From Stictocephala bisonia (taxonomy: Eukaryota > Arthropoda > Insecta > Hemiptera > Membracidae), in NCBI GenBank assembly GCA_035578905.1, contig JAQJVL010000103.1, forward strand, positions 1,903,947 through 1,967,946: a stretch of DNA of 64,000 nucleotides, written 5' to 3'. The position numbers were made by a program, and so were the translations under genes. The notes beneath the pieces are model-generated. The model was not told where the DNA came from, searched no databases, and saw only the letters and a list, made by a program, of their open reading frames with translations. Within the stretch, counting starts at the first letter, position 1. The number at the start of each line of letters is the position of its first letter. Below are positions 1 through 10,146 of the stretch, piece by piece.

Positions 1-19
1 ATTCTGGCACTTTTTTAGT

Positions 20-475
20 TTCAACTAGGATAACAATTGTTAAAACTTGTTATAAAATTCAATAACGAACCTGTCGTAACGTAAAATTAAACGATAAAAA
101 CAATAATGTGATTAGATGTTTTGTAGGCTCTTAGTTCATTAAAAAACAACCTTTAAACTACGGTGCATATAATTTCTGTAAATGTATGGGTCACCTCTTC
201 AAAGGTAATCACAGTTTTCTAAGCTTCGTAACCTCAGAATGTTCAGATTACTATATTTTAATGTTAATTTCTTAGTATGGTACAATTGAGAAGACAACTT
301 ATCCTAGTTCCAAATAGGATAAAAATGATTATAAAAATAAAAATTATAGTAATATTTAAATATGCATATGGCGTAACGTAAAATTAAACGAGGAAATCAA
401 TGGTGTGATTACATTTTTCGTAGGCTTCTTAGTTCCGTAGAAAACAACCCTCAAACTCGGGTGCACAAAATGTCT
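20..475. repeat. Diverged direct duplication, offset 297 bp
   Basis: Two related blocks (about 20-180 and 305-475) share in the same order an 'ctagg/aatagg ataa' start, CGTAACGTAAAATTAAACG (starting at 75 and 372), a 'gtgatta' block, 'gtaggctYYttagtt' and 'acaaccYtYaaact'. The second copy has drifted by substitutions and small indels. Unclassified; it could be two units of a longer tandem array that continues to the left of the window. Confidence 0.6.
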
Positions 476-479
476 GCGC

Positions 480-1800
480 CGATAGTAGGATAGTATTCAG
501 TATAACGCAAATATTACGTGCATATTACGTGAGTAATATATTTACACCCGAAATATATTTATATCAATTAATATTGTACATGTATATGAAACACAGACAA
601 TTTTAATAGCTTAATCAATTTACTTATTTAAAAAAATCAAAAATCACTTTATTTTCACCAGAGTACAAAATGAAATAAACATGTATAAAGAAAATACAAA
701 ATATACTTCACAAACCAAGTTTTTAAGCAAAATATCACTTAGATTTCATAATTTACAACATCACGAAAAATAACTAAAATAACCACTCAAAAATAAAACA
801 CAATGAAAAATAATTAAGTCTTATTTTAGAAACTTAGGCTATTTTAGAAACTGAATCTGAAAGTAGAGAAAAAACAAAATGAAGATAAACAAATATTTTG
901 CCTGATTATAAAAATGTCACTTAGGAAGGGAAATGAGCTTTTTCTCTTTAAAAAAAGTTATTTCTTTTTAACTTGACTTAAAAATTAAGGTGATTTATAA
1001 TGATATGAATTGAAAGTATTTTCTATATGTTCACACGTTTTTTGTATGATTGTTTCTTTAGTGTTACATTAAATTTAAGTGAGCACATCATGTGTACACA
1101 TTACATTGCAAATTAATGGTTACGTTTTGAATTATATTAATTTACAGGATAAATGTATCATTCAAACGGATTTAGACTATTTAAATTGTCACTGCACAAT
1201 ATTATCAACCGATAAGCGTTCTTGTAATAAAACATTTATCTGAATTCATGAGGTAAATATTAGAAAAAATATAACATAGTCAAATCCTTCCTTATATATA
1301 ATACGTGAAGCCGGATGAACGGATTGAAACGGTTGAGGTGTCAAAAGATTTGCCTCTGTTCGTAGTTGTGCAATAAAGTTTACTTCTTTGAATTGTTCAC
1401 CCTGAAGGGCACGGGAAACCTTTAAAGATCGTTTTTTGGTCATAAGAATGACATGGAGAGAGATTTATGAATCGAAAAGTAACAGCTGTTCAAATGTAAA
1501 TAATGATTCCCAACAAGTTTTAACACCTGTTTAAATGTAAACAATGGTGTTTTTCATATTGATGAGGTTAGATATTAGATATTTAATAATGTTAAACAGG
1601 AAGGTTGCAGACATGGTTTAAATGGTAATTTAATGCAGTTATTCTATGAATATAATTAATAGTCACCTGCTAAACAAAAACAAATTAAATAAACACTTTT
1701 GAAATAGGCAAAGTAATTTATTAAATTGGGTGTTTTTGATAATAAATAAGTAATGTGAGTGAGATACTGTAAATAAATTTAATATTATGATTTTACGTTA
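480..1800. other. A+T-rich stretch, no feature recognised
   Basis: This is A+T-rich sequence with short homopolymer runs. The only open frame is a 65-codon minus-strand one near 1246-1443, with no recognisable motif. I see no clear repeat family, RNA gene or exon signal here. Confidence 0.5.
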
Positions 1801-1801
1801 T

Positions 1802-1909
1802 ACAGTTAGCCTACTATTATTTGTAGTCAAGAGGCACTAGCCGAGGCCGAAGGCCGATATGTAACGTTTGACGGAGTTGGCACGCGTAGCGTTCAGGGGT
1901 ATCCCCTAG
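1802..1909 (+). mobile_element. Helitron-like 3' end, copy 1
   Basis: The block contains the palindrome GGCCGAAGGCC, then TTGGCACGCGTAGCGTTC (imperfect stem, 3-nt loop), then AGGGGTATCCCCTAG followed by T. A short GC hairpin about 10-15 nt before a terminal CTAG that is followed by T is the 3' signature of Helitrons (CTRR end, A^T target). Two more copies lie at 31358-31475 (minus) and 53521-53579. This copy and the one at 31.4 kb also share about 50 bp upstream (ctactattatttgt). No RepHel protein is present, so this would be a non-autonomous member. The family assignment is inferred. Confidence 0.5.
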
Positions 1910-2240
1910 TAACAAGAATTATATTAATAGACATAGAAATAATTCTTGGCTGAATTTCAAATAGGAAACTATTACATAGGAAAAAGTTCTCCAACCTAAA
2001 GGTTCTCAATTAATCCTGGAGACATGACTCGGGAGAGGAAATTGGAAAAGAGATTAAGTGTGTAATATATTATTTCTGAGGTCGCGTATGACTGAAGCCG
2101 TAGGAAGGAGGGGCTGAGGGAGGTAAGGCTGCTCCAAGGACCTTCCGTCAACACTTCGGAACATCAAAACGGGGAATAAAATAGCATATTCCCTATTACT
2201 GAATGAATAATATATACTGTATTATTCTGTACCTATATAC

Positions 2241-2428
2241 TGTATACCAAACTATTATTATTCTATTATAACATTAAATATTTTTTTATTTTGTCAAGTA
2301 ATGTAATTAACGTTACTTTGCCAGTTTTTTTTTTTTTATTCAGAATTTGAGTTGTCGACTTAATTTCTGCGTGTTTTAAAACTTTTCTCGCCAGTTCACG
2401 TGGGCCTGTAGTCTGTGGGTGAACTTTA
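2241..2428. repeat. Segment duplicated at 3485-3673
   Basis: From tgtataccaaactattatta through a poly-T tract and the SINE tail to gtctgtgggtgaa, this segment is nearly identical to 3485-3673, with differences mainly in poly-T length. The second copy stops just before the tRNA-like head. Either a SINE plus flank was duplicated locally, or both are copies of one larger repeat. Confidence 0.75.
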
Positions 2429-2514
2429 TTGAACGAGAGAAGTAGCGACCGTTGGCTCAGTGGGAATTCGAAACTTGGAACTTGCCCTCCGCAGTCTTAG
2501 CCACGACGCCGGCC
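2327..2514 (-). mobile_element. tRNA-derived SINE (family S), copy 1
   Basis: Read on the minus strand, the head GCCGGCGTCGTGGCTAAGAC holds a box A-like TGGCTAAGACTG. About 35 nt later comes a box B-like AAGTTTCGAATTCCC. Then follow a body with CAACGGTCGC, AATAAAGTTCA and an A-rich tail (poly-T on the plus strand at 2327-2339). Box A and box B are the internal RNA polymerase III promoter of tRNA-derived SINEs. Further copies in the same orientation are at 57285-57463 and 60893-61052, and a headless one is at 3565-3674. Confidence 0.7.
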
Positions 2515-2530
2515 AACTTAGATTAGGTTA

Positions 2531-2561
2531 GTGTGGGTGGGTGGGTCAATACTACCGTGCG
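2531..2561 (-). repeat. Single unit of the 36-bp minisatellite family
   Basis: GTGGGTGGGTGGGTCAATAC followed by 'taccgtgcg' matches one unit of the arrays at 22926-23366 and 27510-27935. It lies just outside the SINE head. A lone unit suggests a dispersed rather than purely tandem family. Confidence 0.6.
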
Positions 2562-2784
2562 AGTATTTTAAGGCTTATCTGAATCAATATATAAGTCTAG
2601 GATTAATGTGGATGTAGCCTTTACGTATCTAATTTGACTTCTGTTGACTGAAAGGCAAGTATTAACAATTATAACACGGTAATGAATCAAAATTCCTCAT
2701 TACAATACACACACAATGACATATAAAACATAAGATTGGATTATGAATTTAAGACCGCTGTTATGGAGAATATTTTATTTTATC

Positions 2785-3128
2785 CAGAGACGGCCCACGA
2801 GGGGTTGAACGCAAATCTTCAACGTAAGCCTATGACGAGTTTGGTAGCAAATGAAATGTCGGTATTCAAGAGGAATTAATTGCCACAAACCGGACTTTGA
2901 AAGGTTTATCCTTTTCAGAGTAGCAGTCATATGAATTTCAAAGTAACGAATTTGAACAATATTTTTTCTCCGCTATTTAACGATTTAAGTAAATTATTCT
3001 GATCAAAAATTATACTTTATGGAACACAATTATTTAAAAAATTAAATTATAAAATTATCTATGGAAAAATAGCGTTGTTGTGAAATCGTTTCCATATTTT
3101 ATTTATATCCTGTATTCTTCTGAAACTA
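2785..3128 (+). repeat. Dispersed repeat family F, copy 1
   Basis: About 340 bp from GCCCACGAGGGGTTGAACG to TTGTTGTGAAATCGTTTCC aligns by eye at roughly 80% to the reverse complement of 53095-53430. Shared blocks include AATTTCAAAGTAACGAATTT, CCGCTATTTAACG, AATTATTCTGATCAAAAATT and ATACTTTATGGAACA. Class unknown. A family D fragment follows directly, as also happens after the F-like piece at 4741-4870. Confidence 0.75.
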
Positions 3129-3174
3129 AAGGACGGTACGAAAAAAGCCTATTAACGAACAAGTACCAATAATA

Positions 3175-3320
3175 GTGTTTGTGGTCGGTTACTAACTGAG
3201 TGGGTACTAACCCCCTATGCTCACCTAGTGATTTCACAATCTCCAGGGTAACTAAGGGATTGGTAAATGCTTAACATGGAATCCGAACTACGCACTATTG
3301 GGGTTATTTTCAGGTATTCA
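3175..3320 (-). repeat. Dispersed repeat family D, diverged copy 1
   Basis: The segment CCAGGGTAACTAAGGGA followed by GGAATCCGAACTACGCAC and TATTGGGGTTATTTT is a degraded reverse complement of the family D core (aaaatcagaccaatactacg / tggttcggattcc). Only the central part is recognisable. Confidence 0.45.
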
Positions 3321-3564
3321 TTCAACTGGAAACTTTAAATAGCAACGTAAAAAATTTGCATTTTAAAATTTTTTAAATGTTCAACATAGTCAAATTTAAA
3401 CAAGTTAGGATCGTTGTAAAAATATAAAAGTGTGAAACACAAAGTGATTGTTATATTTAAATTATTGTCTGTCCTTAAACATAATGTATACCAAACTATT
3501 ATTATTCTATTATAACATTAAATATTTTGTTATTTTGTTAAGTAATGTTATTAACGTTACTTTA

Positions 3565-3674
3565 CCAGTTTTTTTTTTTTTTTTTTTTTCAGAATTTGAG
3601 TTGTTGACTCAATTTCTGCGTGTTTTAAAACTTTTCTCGCCAGTTCATGTAGGCCTGTAGTCTGTGGGTGAATT
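3565..3674 (-). mobile_element. SINE family S, headless copy
   Basis: Poly-T (about 3570-3590), then TTGAGTTGTTGACTCAATTT, 'cgccagttcatgtaggcctgtagtctgtggg'. It matches the tail half of the SINE at 2327-2514 but lacks the tRNA-like head, as expected for a 5'-truncated copy or a partial segmental duplication. Confidence 0.65.
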
Positions 3675-4420
3675 TATTAAATATTAATAAATAAATAAAA
3701 GCAGTCTTCCCATTTAAAACATTAATGGAATCTCACCGTTTTTATCATAATTTTAGCTCCGATCAAGACAGCTGTGTTTTTTGAACTGCTTCATACATAC
3801 CTTGTTAATCTCAACATATTCGAATATATTTAATTTTTTAGTACATAATAAATAATATTACATAAACGTTTATATTTAAAAATGAGTTTATATTAAATTT
3901 ATCATACTACCTAATCTTTAATTTTGGTTTGATCAAATTTTGAAAAGTGTGTTTGTGGGTCACCTTTCAAAATGACCACCATTTGGTTTAACGACACCAA
4001 TCAGTGTTACGAAATTGTGAGGAAATAGAGGTAACAAAATGATAATATTAAATCACAAGTTGATAAAGGACAAACAGTGTTAATGATAATTAGGTTATTG
4101 TTATGTTTGACTTGATGTTGATATTATTACTCTATGTGGTAGATTTATTTTATGTAGTTGGATTTGAAAACAACTACTAAAACAATTCACTGTTATATAT
4201 AACCTAAGTTCCTTATTGTAGACGCGTAAGTAAGGAAATATTATTTAAGTGTTTTACTTATCAAATTTACAATCAATGAAGATAGTCGAGGTTTTACTCC
4301 TTAAGAGGTGCAGGAGTCGTTGCCCCATATTTTTTTCCTTTCTACACCAGTGACATTTTATGTCATATTACTCAAACGTGGTTAAGAGACAATGGTCCAA
4401 ACCCCTTTGCAAATTATTTA

Positions 4421-4500
4421 GTGGACCCCACGGGAATCGGACCCGTGACGCTCTGCAGGTAAGGTAGAAGTCATAACCATTAAGAAAGCAACAGGCCTTG
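4421..4500 (-). repeat. tRNA-like sequence (SINE head or tRNA pseudogene)
   Basis: On the minus strand, TTAATGGTTATGACTTCTAC (box A-like region) is followed after about 20 nt by GGGTCCGATTCCC inside CACGGGTCCGATTCCCGTGG, a convincing T-arm stem-loop with box B. The acceptor and D arms do not fold into a clean cloverleaf, so a functional tRNA is unlikely. It differs from SINE family S. Confidence 0.5.
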
Positions 4501-4740
4501 TCCAATGTATCAAGTAAAGGTGAGTAGAAAAATCATGTCACTATTACCCGATGTTCTATAGAACCATTTCGGCCACCCATGGGAAATGATCACACGGCGG
4601 TCTATTTAATTTACCGATCAAACATTTATAATTTTTTCAATTGTAATTTTCGATTGAGTTAAATTGAATTTTACAATCTTATTGCTTTTTTTGTATACTG
4701 AATTTGCCAATGGGGGGATCAAATAAAATCCCTAAAAAGA

Positions 4741-4870
4741 TTAAATGTCACTGATGGCGTCAAAAAGTATGTTCTTTGTAACAATGATCATGTACAAGAT
4801 TTCACTTTTACAAGTGAAGTCGTACAAAAGTTGTGACAGCGTTTCCATATTTTTCCCCCACCCTCGTACG
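4741..4870 (+). repeat. Fragment related to the 53.44-53.51 kb repeat
   Basis: The phrase 'atgtcactgatggcgtcaaaaagt' through 'cttTGTAACAATGATCATGTAC aagattt' parallels 53444-53505 (gtcgctaatggcaacaaaaagt ... tgtaaccatgatgatgtacaagatttt). The following 'gtgacagcgtttccatattttt' resembles the end of family F at 3081-3098. So this piece is probably part of the same larger element as family F. Confidence 0.5.
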
Positions 4871-4889
4871 TCAAGTCATGTCTCATTTA

Positions 4890-5215
4890 TTCCTCGTACA
4901 CCATTTAGACGTCGATCGTAGAGATACGGACGAGTGAGAGTGATTAGTATAGATTAACTAGTGTAGTCATTGTTACTAACTAAGGTTGTCTGTTCCTTAT
5001 AAAAAGCCATTTATTAATAGTCCAGTAGCCAGGGCAACTGACCTACAGCTTAAAGTGGAAACAGAACCACGTGGTATGTCTGATTTTTAGCTAACCGACA
5101 CCCTGATACTCAGTTCTTTTCCCAACACAACATTTGGACCCTGACTACCACTCAACATGGACACCCCAGACTTCTCTAATAGTGTCCAAATCATCTTATT
5201 CTTACTTAGATTTTG
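4890..5215 (-). repeat. Dispersed repeat family D, copy 2
   Basis: Reverse-complement copy. It carries ACCACGTGGTATGTCTGATT, then 'tttagctaaccgacaccctgatactcagtt', 'ctgactaccactcaacatgg' and 'acaccccagacttctctaatagtg', each with a counterpart in the copies at 56765-57190 and 63045-63440. The 5' side includes the 'cgatcgtagagatacgg' block, seen on the other strand as 'tatctctacgatcgg' at 23570. Confidence 0.7.
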
Positions 5216-5384
5216 TTACTTGGGCTGAATATTTATGTAATATGTGCTTTGTTGGAAAACATTTTAACGAAAATTGTGTTACTGGACAACATACAAATCG
5301 TTAATTTGATCACAAATTCCTTTCCAATAGTTTTTAATTTCTTCCATAAGCGTTAGCATAGAGAAATTATTGTGATCGTCCAAC

Positions 5385-5640
5385 ATTTTTGTTTTAAAGT
5401 TGGTCTAAAAATCCATTTTAGGAACCCAAAAAGGTATTTTTTTTCGAAAAATTGTTTTTGTTTCTGTCCGTATGTGTGTCTGTCTGTGTGTATGTGCAGT
5501 TCGCTTGGGATCAAACTGACGGATACTTTTTTATGAAATTTAGTATATATGTGTATTTAGCCAATATCTCCTGACTATTTTTTCACTTTAATGAAATTTT
5601 ATTTTATTTATTTATTTATTTTTTGGCAAAAAACATATAC
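5385..5640. other. Possible interspersed repeat fragment
   Basis: This contains a GT-rich run (gtatgtgtgtctgtctgtgtg) followed by CTTGGGATCAAACTGACGGA and 'tatgaaatttagtatatatg'. The layout looks like the interior of an insect interspersed repeat. No second copy was found in this window, so it stays unassigned. Confidence 0.3.
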
Positions 5641-6359
5641 AAAAATGGAATTTTCTCAAAAACTGCTCTAACAATTGTGACTAAATTTGTAAGAAAGGAG
5701 TGAATTAAAATTTGAAATAGTTTAGTAAAACTCGCATGTCTCTAACTTGACTCCTTTTTTAGTTATGGCAAAAAAACTAATTTGAGATTAAAACTGGTAA
5801 TTTTCAAAATTTTGATTTTTTAGTGTTTACTATTTGGAAAAGTTTTTGCCAATTCTTCGTAACCATTTATTTTCATATATTTTCCCGTAGATATTACTGT
5901 ATATAACAATATTATATTGTTACTAGACAACAATTTATTACAAGAAAAGCAACATTTTCAGATTATTTTCAAGTCCAGTCAATTAACATCCAATCCAATG
6001 GTCAGAACATGTTCTTGTTAGGAAACTAAAACAAGGCTACAATCATCCAGTACTGAGTAGAATGTTGACGATCATTTGCGGACGGCCAACAGCCGTGAGG
6101 TAACCGAGTTAATGATGCTACAACCTTAAGCACCTTACCTCAAGGTAGTAATTAGGTTTCTAATTGGTATTTGTGGATTACAGACCCAAGCCACAAGTGT
6201 CAATTACAGTGGGTCAATTCATTCTATTGCTTGATGTTACTGTAAGACCACATGTGACCTATCAAGTGTACTCCTCGTGGAACCTTGATAGTAAGATTGT
6301 GTATAAGTCGCGCCAACTACTAGTAAATTCTGCTCTGGTTGCCTCCCCATGAATGAGGG

Positions 6360-6374
6360 TTAGGTTAGGTTAGG
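6360..6374 (+). repeat. Short (TTAGG)3 run beside a poly-G tract
   Basis: Three TTAGG pentamers are followed by about 12 G. TTAGG is the canonical insect telomere repeat; three copies can easily arise by chance, so this is only a weak hint of an interstitial telomeric site. Confidence 0.4.
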
Positions 6375-6641
6375 GGGGGGGGGTTGCATGGGTAAAAACA
6401 AATATAAGCCTGAAAACATTAGTTTTTTTTTTGACAAAAATCGACCAAGTTTATGATTGTATTGCTCTGAAGAGACGAGCCCTTCCCTTAGGTTTTTAGT
6501 GTACTCGAGGAGATCGACACACAACTAGTCAGTCAAAAATGTCTTCTGACCAGTAAGTTGTTCATTTTGCTTTGTGTTGGTAACTCAAAAAACAGGAGTT
6601 GACAAGGCAATAAATCTACCTTTGTGCTCGCGCCGGAGATG

Positions 6642-6704
6642 GAAATAGGAAACATGTGCAGACCCTTAGCCGTAGTATGGAGTTTGGCTAGTAGTGGCCG
6701 AGCC
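6642..6704 (+). repeat. Left arm of a 62-bp inverted repeat pair
   Basis: The block around AACATGTGCAGACCCTTAGC, 'cgtagtatggagtttggctagtagtggccgagcc' is the near-perfect reverse complement of 8394-8455. The right arm looks like an insertion within the family D copy at 8135-8640, because the copy at 56765-57190 lacks it. Confidence 0.75.
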
Positions 6705-6720
6705 AGAGCGGGATTTAGTT

Positions 6721-7290
6721 GACCTATGATAGGGAGATCTTGTAGCTAGAGAAAGTAATTACCAAGTACAGTGGGTCAGCCTGGTCTGCAGCTAGATATT
6801 TCAGACCCCCTCTTTATAAGATCACGTGGGAGTAAGTGAGTCTCCTCCGCGTATACCTATGATAGGGAGATCTTGTGGTGAGAAAGAGCAATTACAAGTA
6901 CAGTGGGTCAGCCTGGTCTACTGCTAGATATTTCAGACCCCCTCTTTATAAGATCACGTGGGAGTAAGTGAGTCTCCTCCGCGTATACCTATGATAGGGA
7001 GATCTTGTGGTGAGAAAGAGCAATTACAAGTACAGTGGGTCAGCCTGTTCTGCTGCAAGATATTTCAGACACCCTCTTTATAAGATATCGTGTGAGTTAG
7101 TGAGTCTCCTCCTCGTAGACCTGTGATAGGGAGATCTTGTGGTTAGAAAGAGTAATTACAAATACAGAGGCAGTGGGCCAACCTGTTCTACTGATACATA
7201 TTTCAGACTCCCTCTGTATAAGACCATGCGTGACTGAGTCTCCTCCTCGTAGACCTATGATAGGGAGATCTTGTAGTGGGGAAGAGTAAT
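6721..7290. repeat. Tandem array, about 132-bp unit, 4.3 copies
   Basis: CCTATGATAGGGAGATCTTG recurs at 6723, 6856, 6988, 7120 (as cctgtgatagg) and 7254, giving spacings of 132-134 bp. Each unit has CAGTGGGTCAGCCTG, ATATTTCAGAC and 'ccctctttataagat'. Units 2 and 3 are almost identical, while the later ones drift. The minus-strand open frame at 7097-7336 only reflects this repeat. Confidence 0.9.
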
Positions 7291-7336
7291 GTGTAGAAAG
7301 TGACAGGGCTCGTGATGACGATTGTGTATTGGCCAA

Positions 7337-8134
7337 TCCACAGACACAACGAACAAGTTTCTTGTAGTCGCTATGATATTCAACTACTGATCCAAGCTGT
7401 TACAAAACAAGTTTGGATCATATTGGCTGTGTTTATTCACTTGAGAAATTACTCAATTGTATAATATTAGAGAGTCTTGCAGCCACCTGAAATTTGCCTC
7501 AAACTTTAAACTTATACACCGTATAAATTTTAATTTTTTGTTGAAGATTCTTTAGCTAGTTTTTGTAACTGATTGCTAAAAACTTATACTATACTTTACC
7601 ACCAAACAAAACTTCACACACTAATTTTATCTCTGCAGTTGGCAATACTGTATATTTTGATAATTTGAAGCAGCTTAAACTTATTTTAGTTCTTAATTTA
7701 CCTACCTATTATTCCTCTCAAATATTATCATGGAGAACATTTTTGAATTATCGGATTTATGAGTTCTACACGAATCTGATAAATGCACAAGTAGACGCTG
7801 TCTACCCGTTTTAGTCATACGAAAATGAAAGCACATTATCAGGCCAGTTCGGCCATGATCAGTATGGATCTGAAAATTTGACGTTAAATAACAAAATATA
7901 AAAAGAATATATCATTGAATGAATATAAAATATTTAGGAAAGTATATGGACTGATTTACCCAAAAAGGAGAATGAAGGTAAACAAAAATTGGGAACTGAG
8001 GGAGCTATATACAGTATACATATATTGTATCTGAGATACGAAATTGAAGGATGAGATGTCATATTTTTAAGAAAAGATGACAGCTCCTTAGCAAAGGAAG
8101 TTGGAGAACAACCCGAAATGTATTAGTCTGTACT
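7337..8134. other. Unannotated A+T-rich stretch
   Basis: No gene, repeat family or RNA signal is recognised. There are short low-complexity blocks only. Confidence 0.5.
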
Positions 8135-8640
8135 AGGGGCGCAGTGCAGCAGCCCAGCTACTTGGGGATAAAGTGTTGTGGATATTGTAGACGAAAGATC
8201 CTCTTAATACCGACGTAGAAACCGTATTGGTTAGACACTTCTAGAGAGGTTTGGGGTGTCTATGTTGGGTAGTAGACAATTTCTAGATGTTGAGTAGGGG
8301 AGAGAACCGAGTATCTCCCCTAGTATTGGCTTGTTAATTAACCGAAAACAGACCAATACTACATGGCTCGGTTTCCACGTAGAGCTGCAGGTTGGCTCGG
8401 CCGCTACTAGCCAAACTCCATACTACGGCTAAAGGTTTGCACATGTTTTCTATTGCCCCTCTGTTGCCCTGGCCATATGGCTATTAATAAATTGCCCTTT
8501 CTGAGCATAAGCCGAATTCAATTAGTAAACAGACTACATAGGTCATTCACACTCATCCTACTAACAATCATCATGTGATAGTTTATATTCACCTTAAAGT
8601 ACGCACTAAGTTGAGTCGGCGTCTCTTATCTAAGAATATA
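8135..8640 (+). repeat. Dispersed repeat family D, copy 3 (near full length)
   Basis: Homology to 56765-57190 runs through 'gtggatattgtag', 'ctcttaataccgacgtagaaacc', GGTTTGGGGTGTCTATGTTG 'ggtagtagacaat', 'agaaccgagtatc', CAGACCAATACTACATGG and 'ttccacgtagagctgcaggtt', then 'tggctattaataaattgccc'. A ~62-bp block at 8394-8455 is extra compared with the 56.8 kb copy and is the inverted partner of 6642-6704. Class unknown; no coding capacity. Confidence 0.75.
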
Positions 8641-10116
8641 CTTTTGGTCTCTTGGTAGACCAAATTTGGAATGGTGTTATCAAGTAGAGAAGGATCTAGA
8701 GAGACTAGGGAGAAGGAATCAAGATGCGAGTTGCAGAGATTTATGGAGGCAGTGTGTTGGAGAGGCAAAGTACCATTTGGAGTACCGTGGTCACAAAAGC
8801 AAGTAACTAAAAGTAGGAATACAATGTTCATAAAACGCTTACAAATTATTTGAGGTCCCGAAAAATGTTCCGCCTAACTTTCCATAATATTTTACGGTAC
8901 AGGCAATATTTTTGTGGAATAATTGGTGGGTCCCTTACGTGATAATTATGTAGGATTGATATACGTGTCTCTTAAGAAGTCTGGCCATACGTAGAAAGTT
9001 CACGAATGTTGAGAATTCCTTGTTGTCAAATTATTAAAGAGTAATGACTGAACATAGCAATACCCAAGCATATGCAGAGTACGCCATTACAGTCACTTCA
9101 GTCTGGCTGTCCTTTCACTGCAATCAAATAATGTGGAAACAGGATGCCAAAACTTTTTTGTGTGTGCTTTGACGTTTGTGAAAGCATCTTTGAAAATACT
9201 TCCTTCGAATAAAGATTGAACGATTTTTACGACATGTGTCTTTTATCTATCTACTGCCATCATTCTCAAAGACGTTGGGGATTACTGAAATAAACAGTAC
9301 TGTGCTACATATGTTATAATTGAACAATGCCTGTAATGTGACTTTCGTTCTAAACAATTTCCTAACAATTTTATTTTTTTCAGTCGATAAAAATAACCAT
9401 TATCTGCCACTTAAAAATGATTAGGATTTTACTAAATATATTACTGTAATGAATCGAGAAATATCCTAAATTTTTAGTAAAAACATTGATTTTATAAGCA
9501 CATGGAGATATTTCTCATCCAATCTTAAATTTCGTATTTCAAATTATAAGGTTTTTTTTTTTTTTTGTAGTTCATTGTAGGAGGCTAATGTAGTTCCATG
9601 TAAATGTAATTCAGCTTAAGTCAGCTGTAGAAGCAGACCTCACAAATTACTGGAAGAAATATTCCTATTACATGAGATATTTATTTGTTAGTAAAAGTAT
9701 AATCAAGGGTAAACTTCTTTACCTTTCAAAGTGTTTCAACTAGGACAAGATACTCCTACCATCCCTATAGTTTTACATAGTCATAGTTCCTCTCTCCCCA
9801 TTGCCTCCAGTCTCTGTAAATGCAACGTAGTTTGGATGGAAGAATCTCTCAAGCATAAGAATAGTAGTGAAACAATTAAAACTATTTTCACGACTTCGCA
9901 ATGAAACACAAACACCAACAGTATGGTTACATATTGGACAAGATTCTAATCATTTACCTATAGCAAAATAAAAATTGTTATCAGAAAACAAAGGGCAGAT
10001 AAAAAAATGATCTTTTTTTATAAATACTCCGTTGACTACATAAAATGTAACAATATGTAACATAAATACCAGATATAACTTTATAATAAATACTAATTTA
10101 TAGGCTACAACTGTCG
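8641..10116. other. Unannotated A+T-rich stretch
   Basis: I see no supported gene. Two opposite 60-80 codon frames near 8589-8853 overlap each other and have no recognisable motif. A poly-T tract lies at about 9552-9566. Confidence 0.5.
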
Positions 10117-10146
10117 TTTTAAATATTCTTACCCATTTTATAATTT
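10117..10146. repeat. Orphan left unit of the 31-bp minisatellite
   Basis: TTTTAAATATTCTTACCCAT 'tttataattt' is a unit of the array at 11787-12417 with a 4-bp deletion. It ends in TAATTT (10141-10146), which recurs at 11787-11792. That makes it the left flank of the target into which the retrotransposon 10147-11786 inserted. Confidence 0.8.

Noticed and set aside
4421..4500. Functional tRNA gene on the minus strand
   Set aside because: The T arm is convincing, but the acceptor and D arms do not pair and no clear anticodon arm is visible.
6360..6374. Telomere (TTAGG repeat)
   Set aside because: Only three units beside a poly-G run; too short to mean a telomere or a telomere-fusion site.
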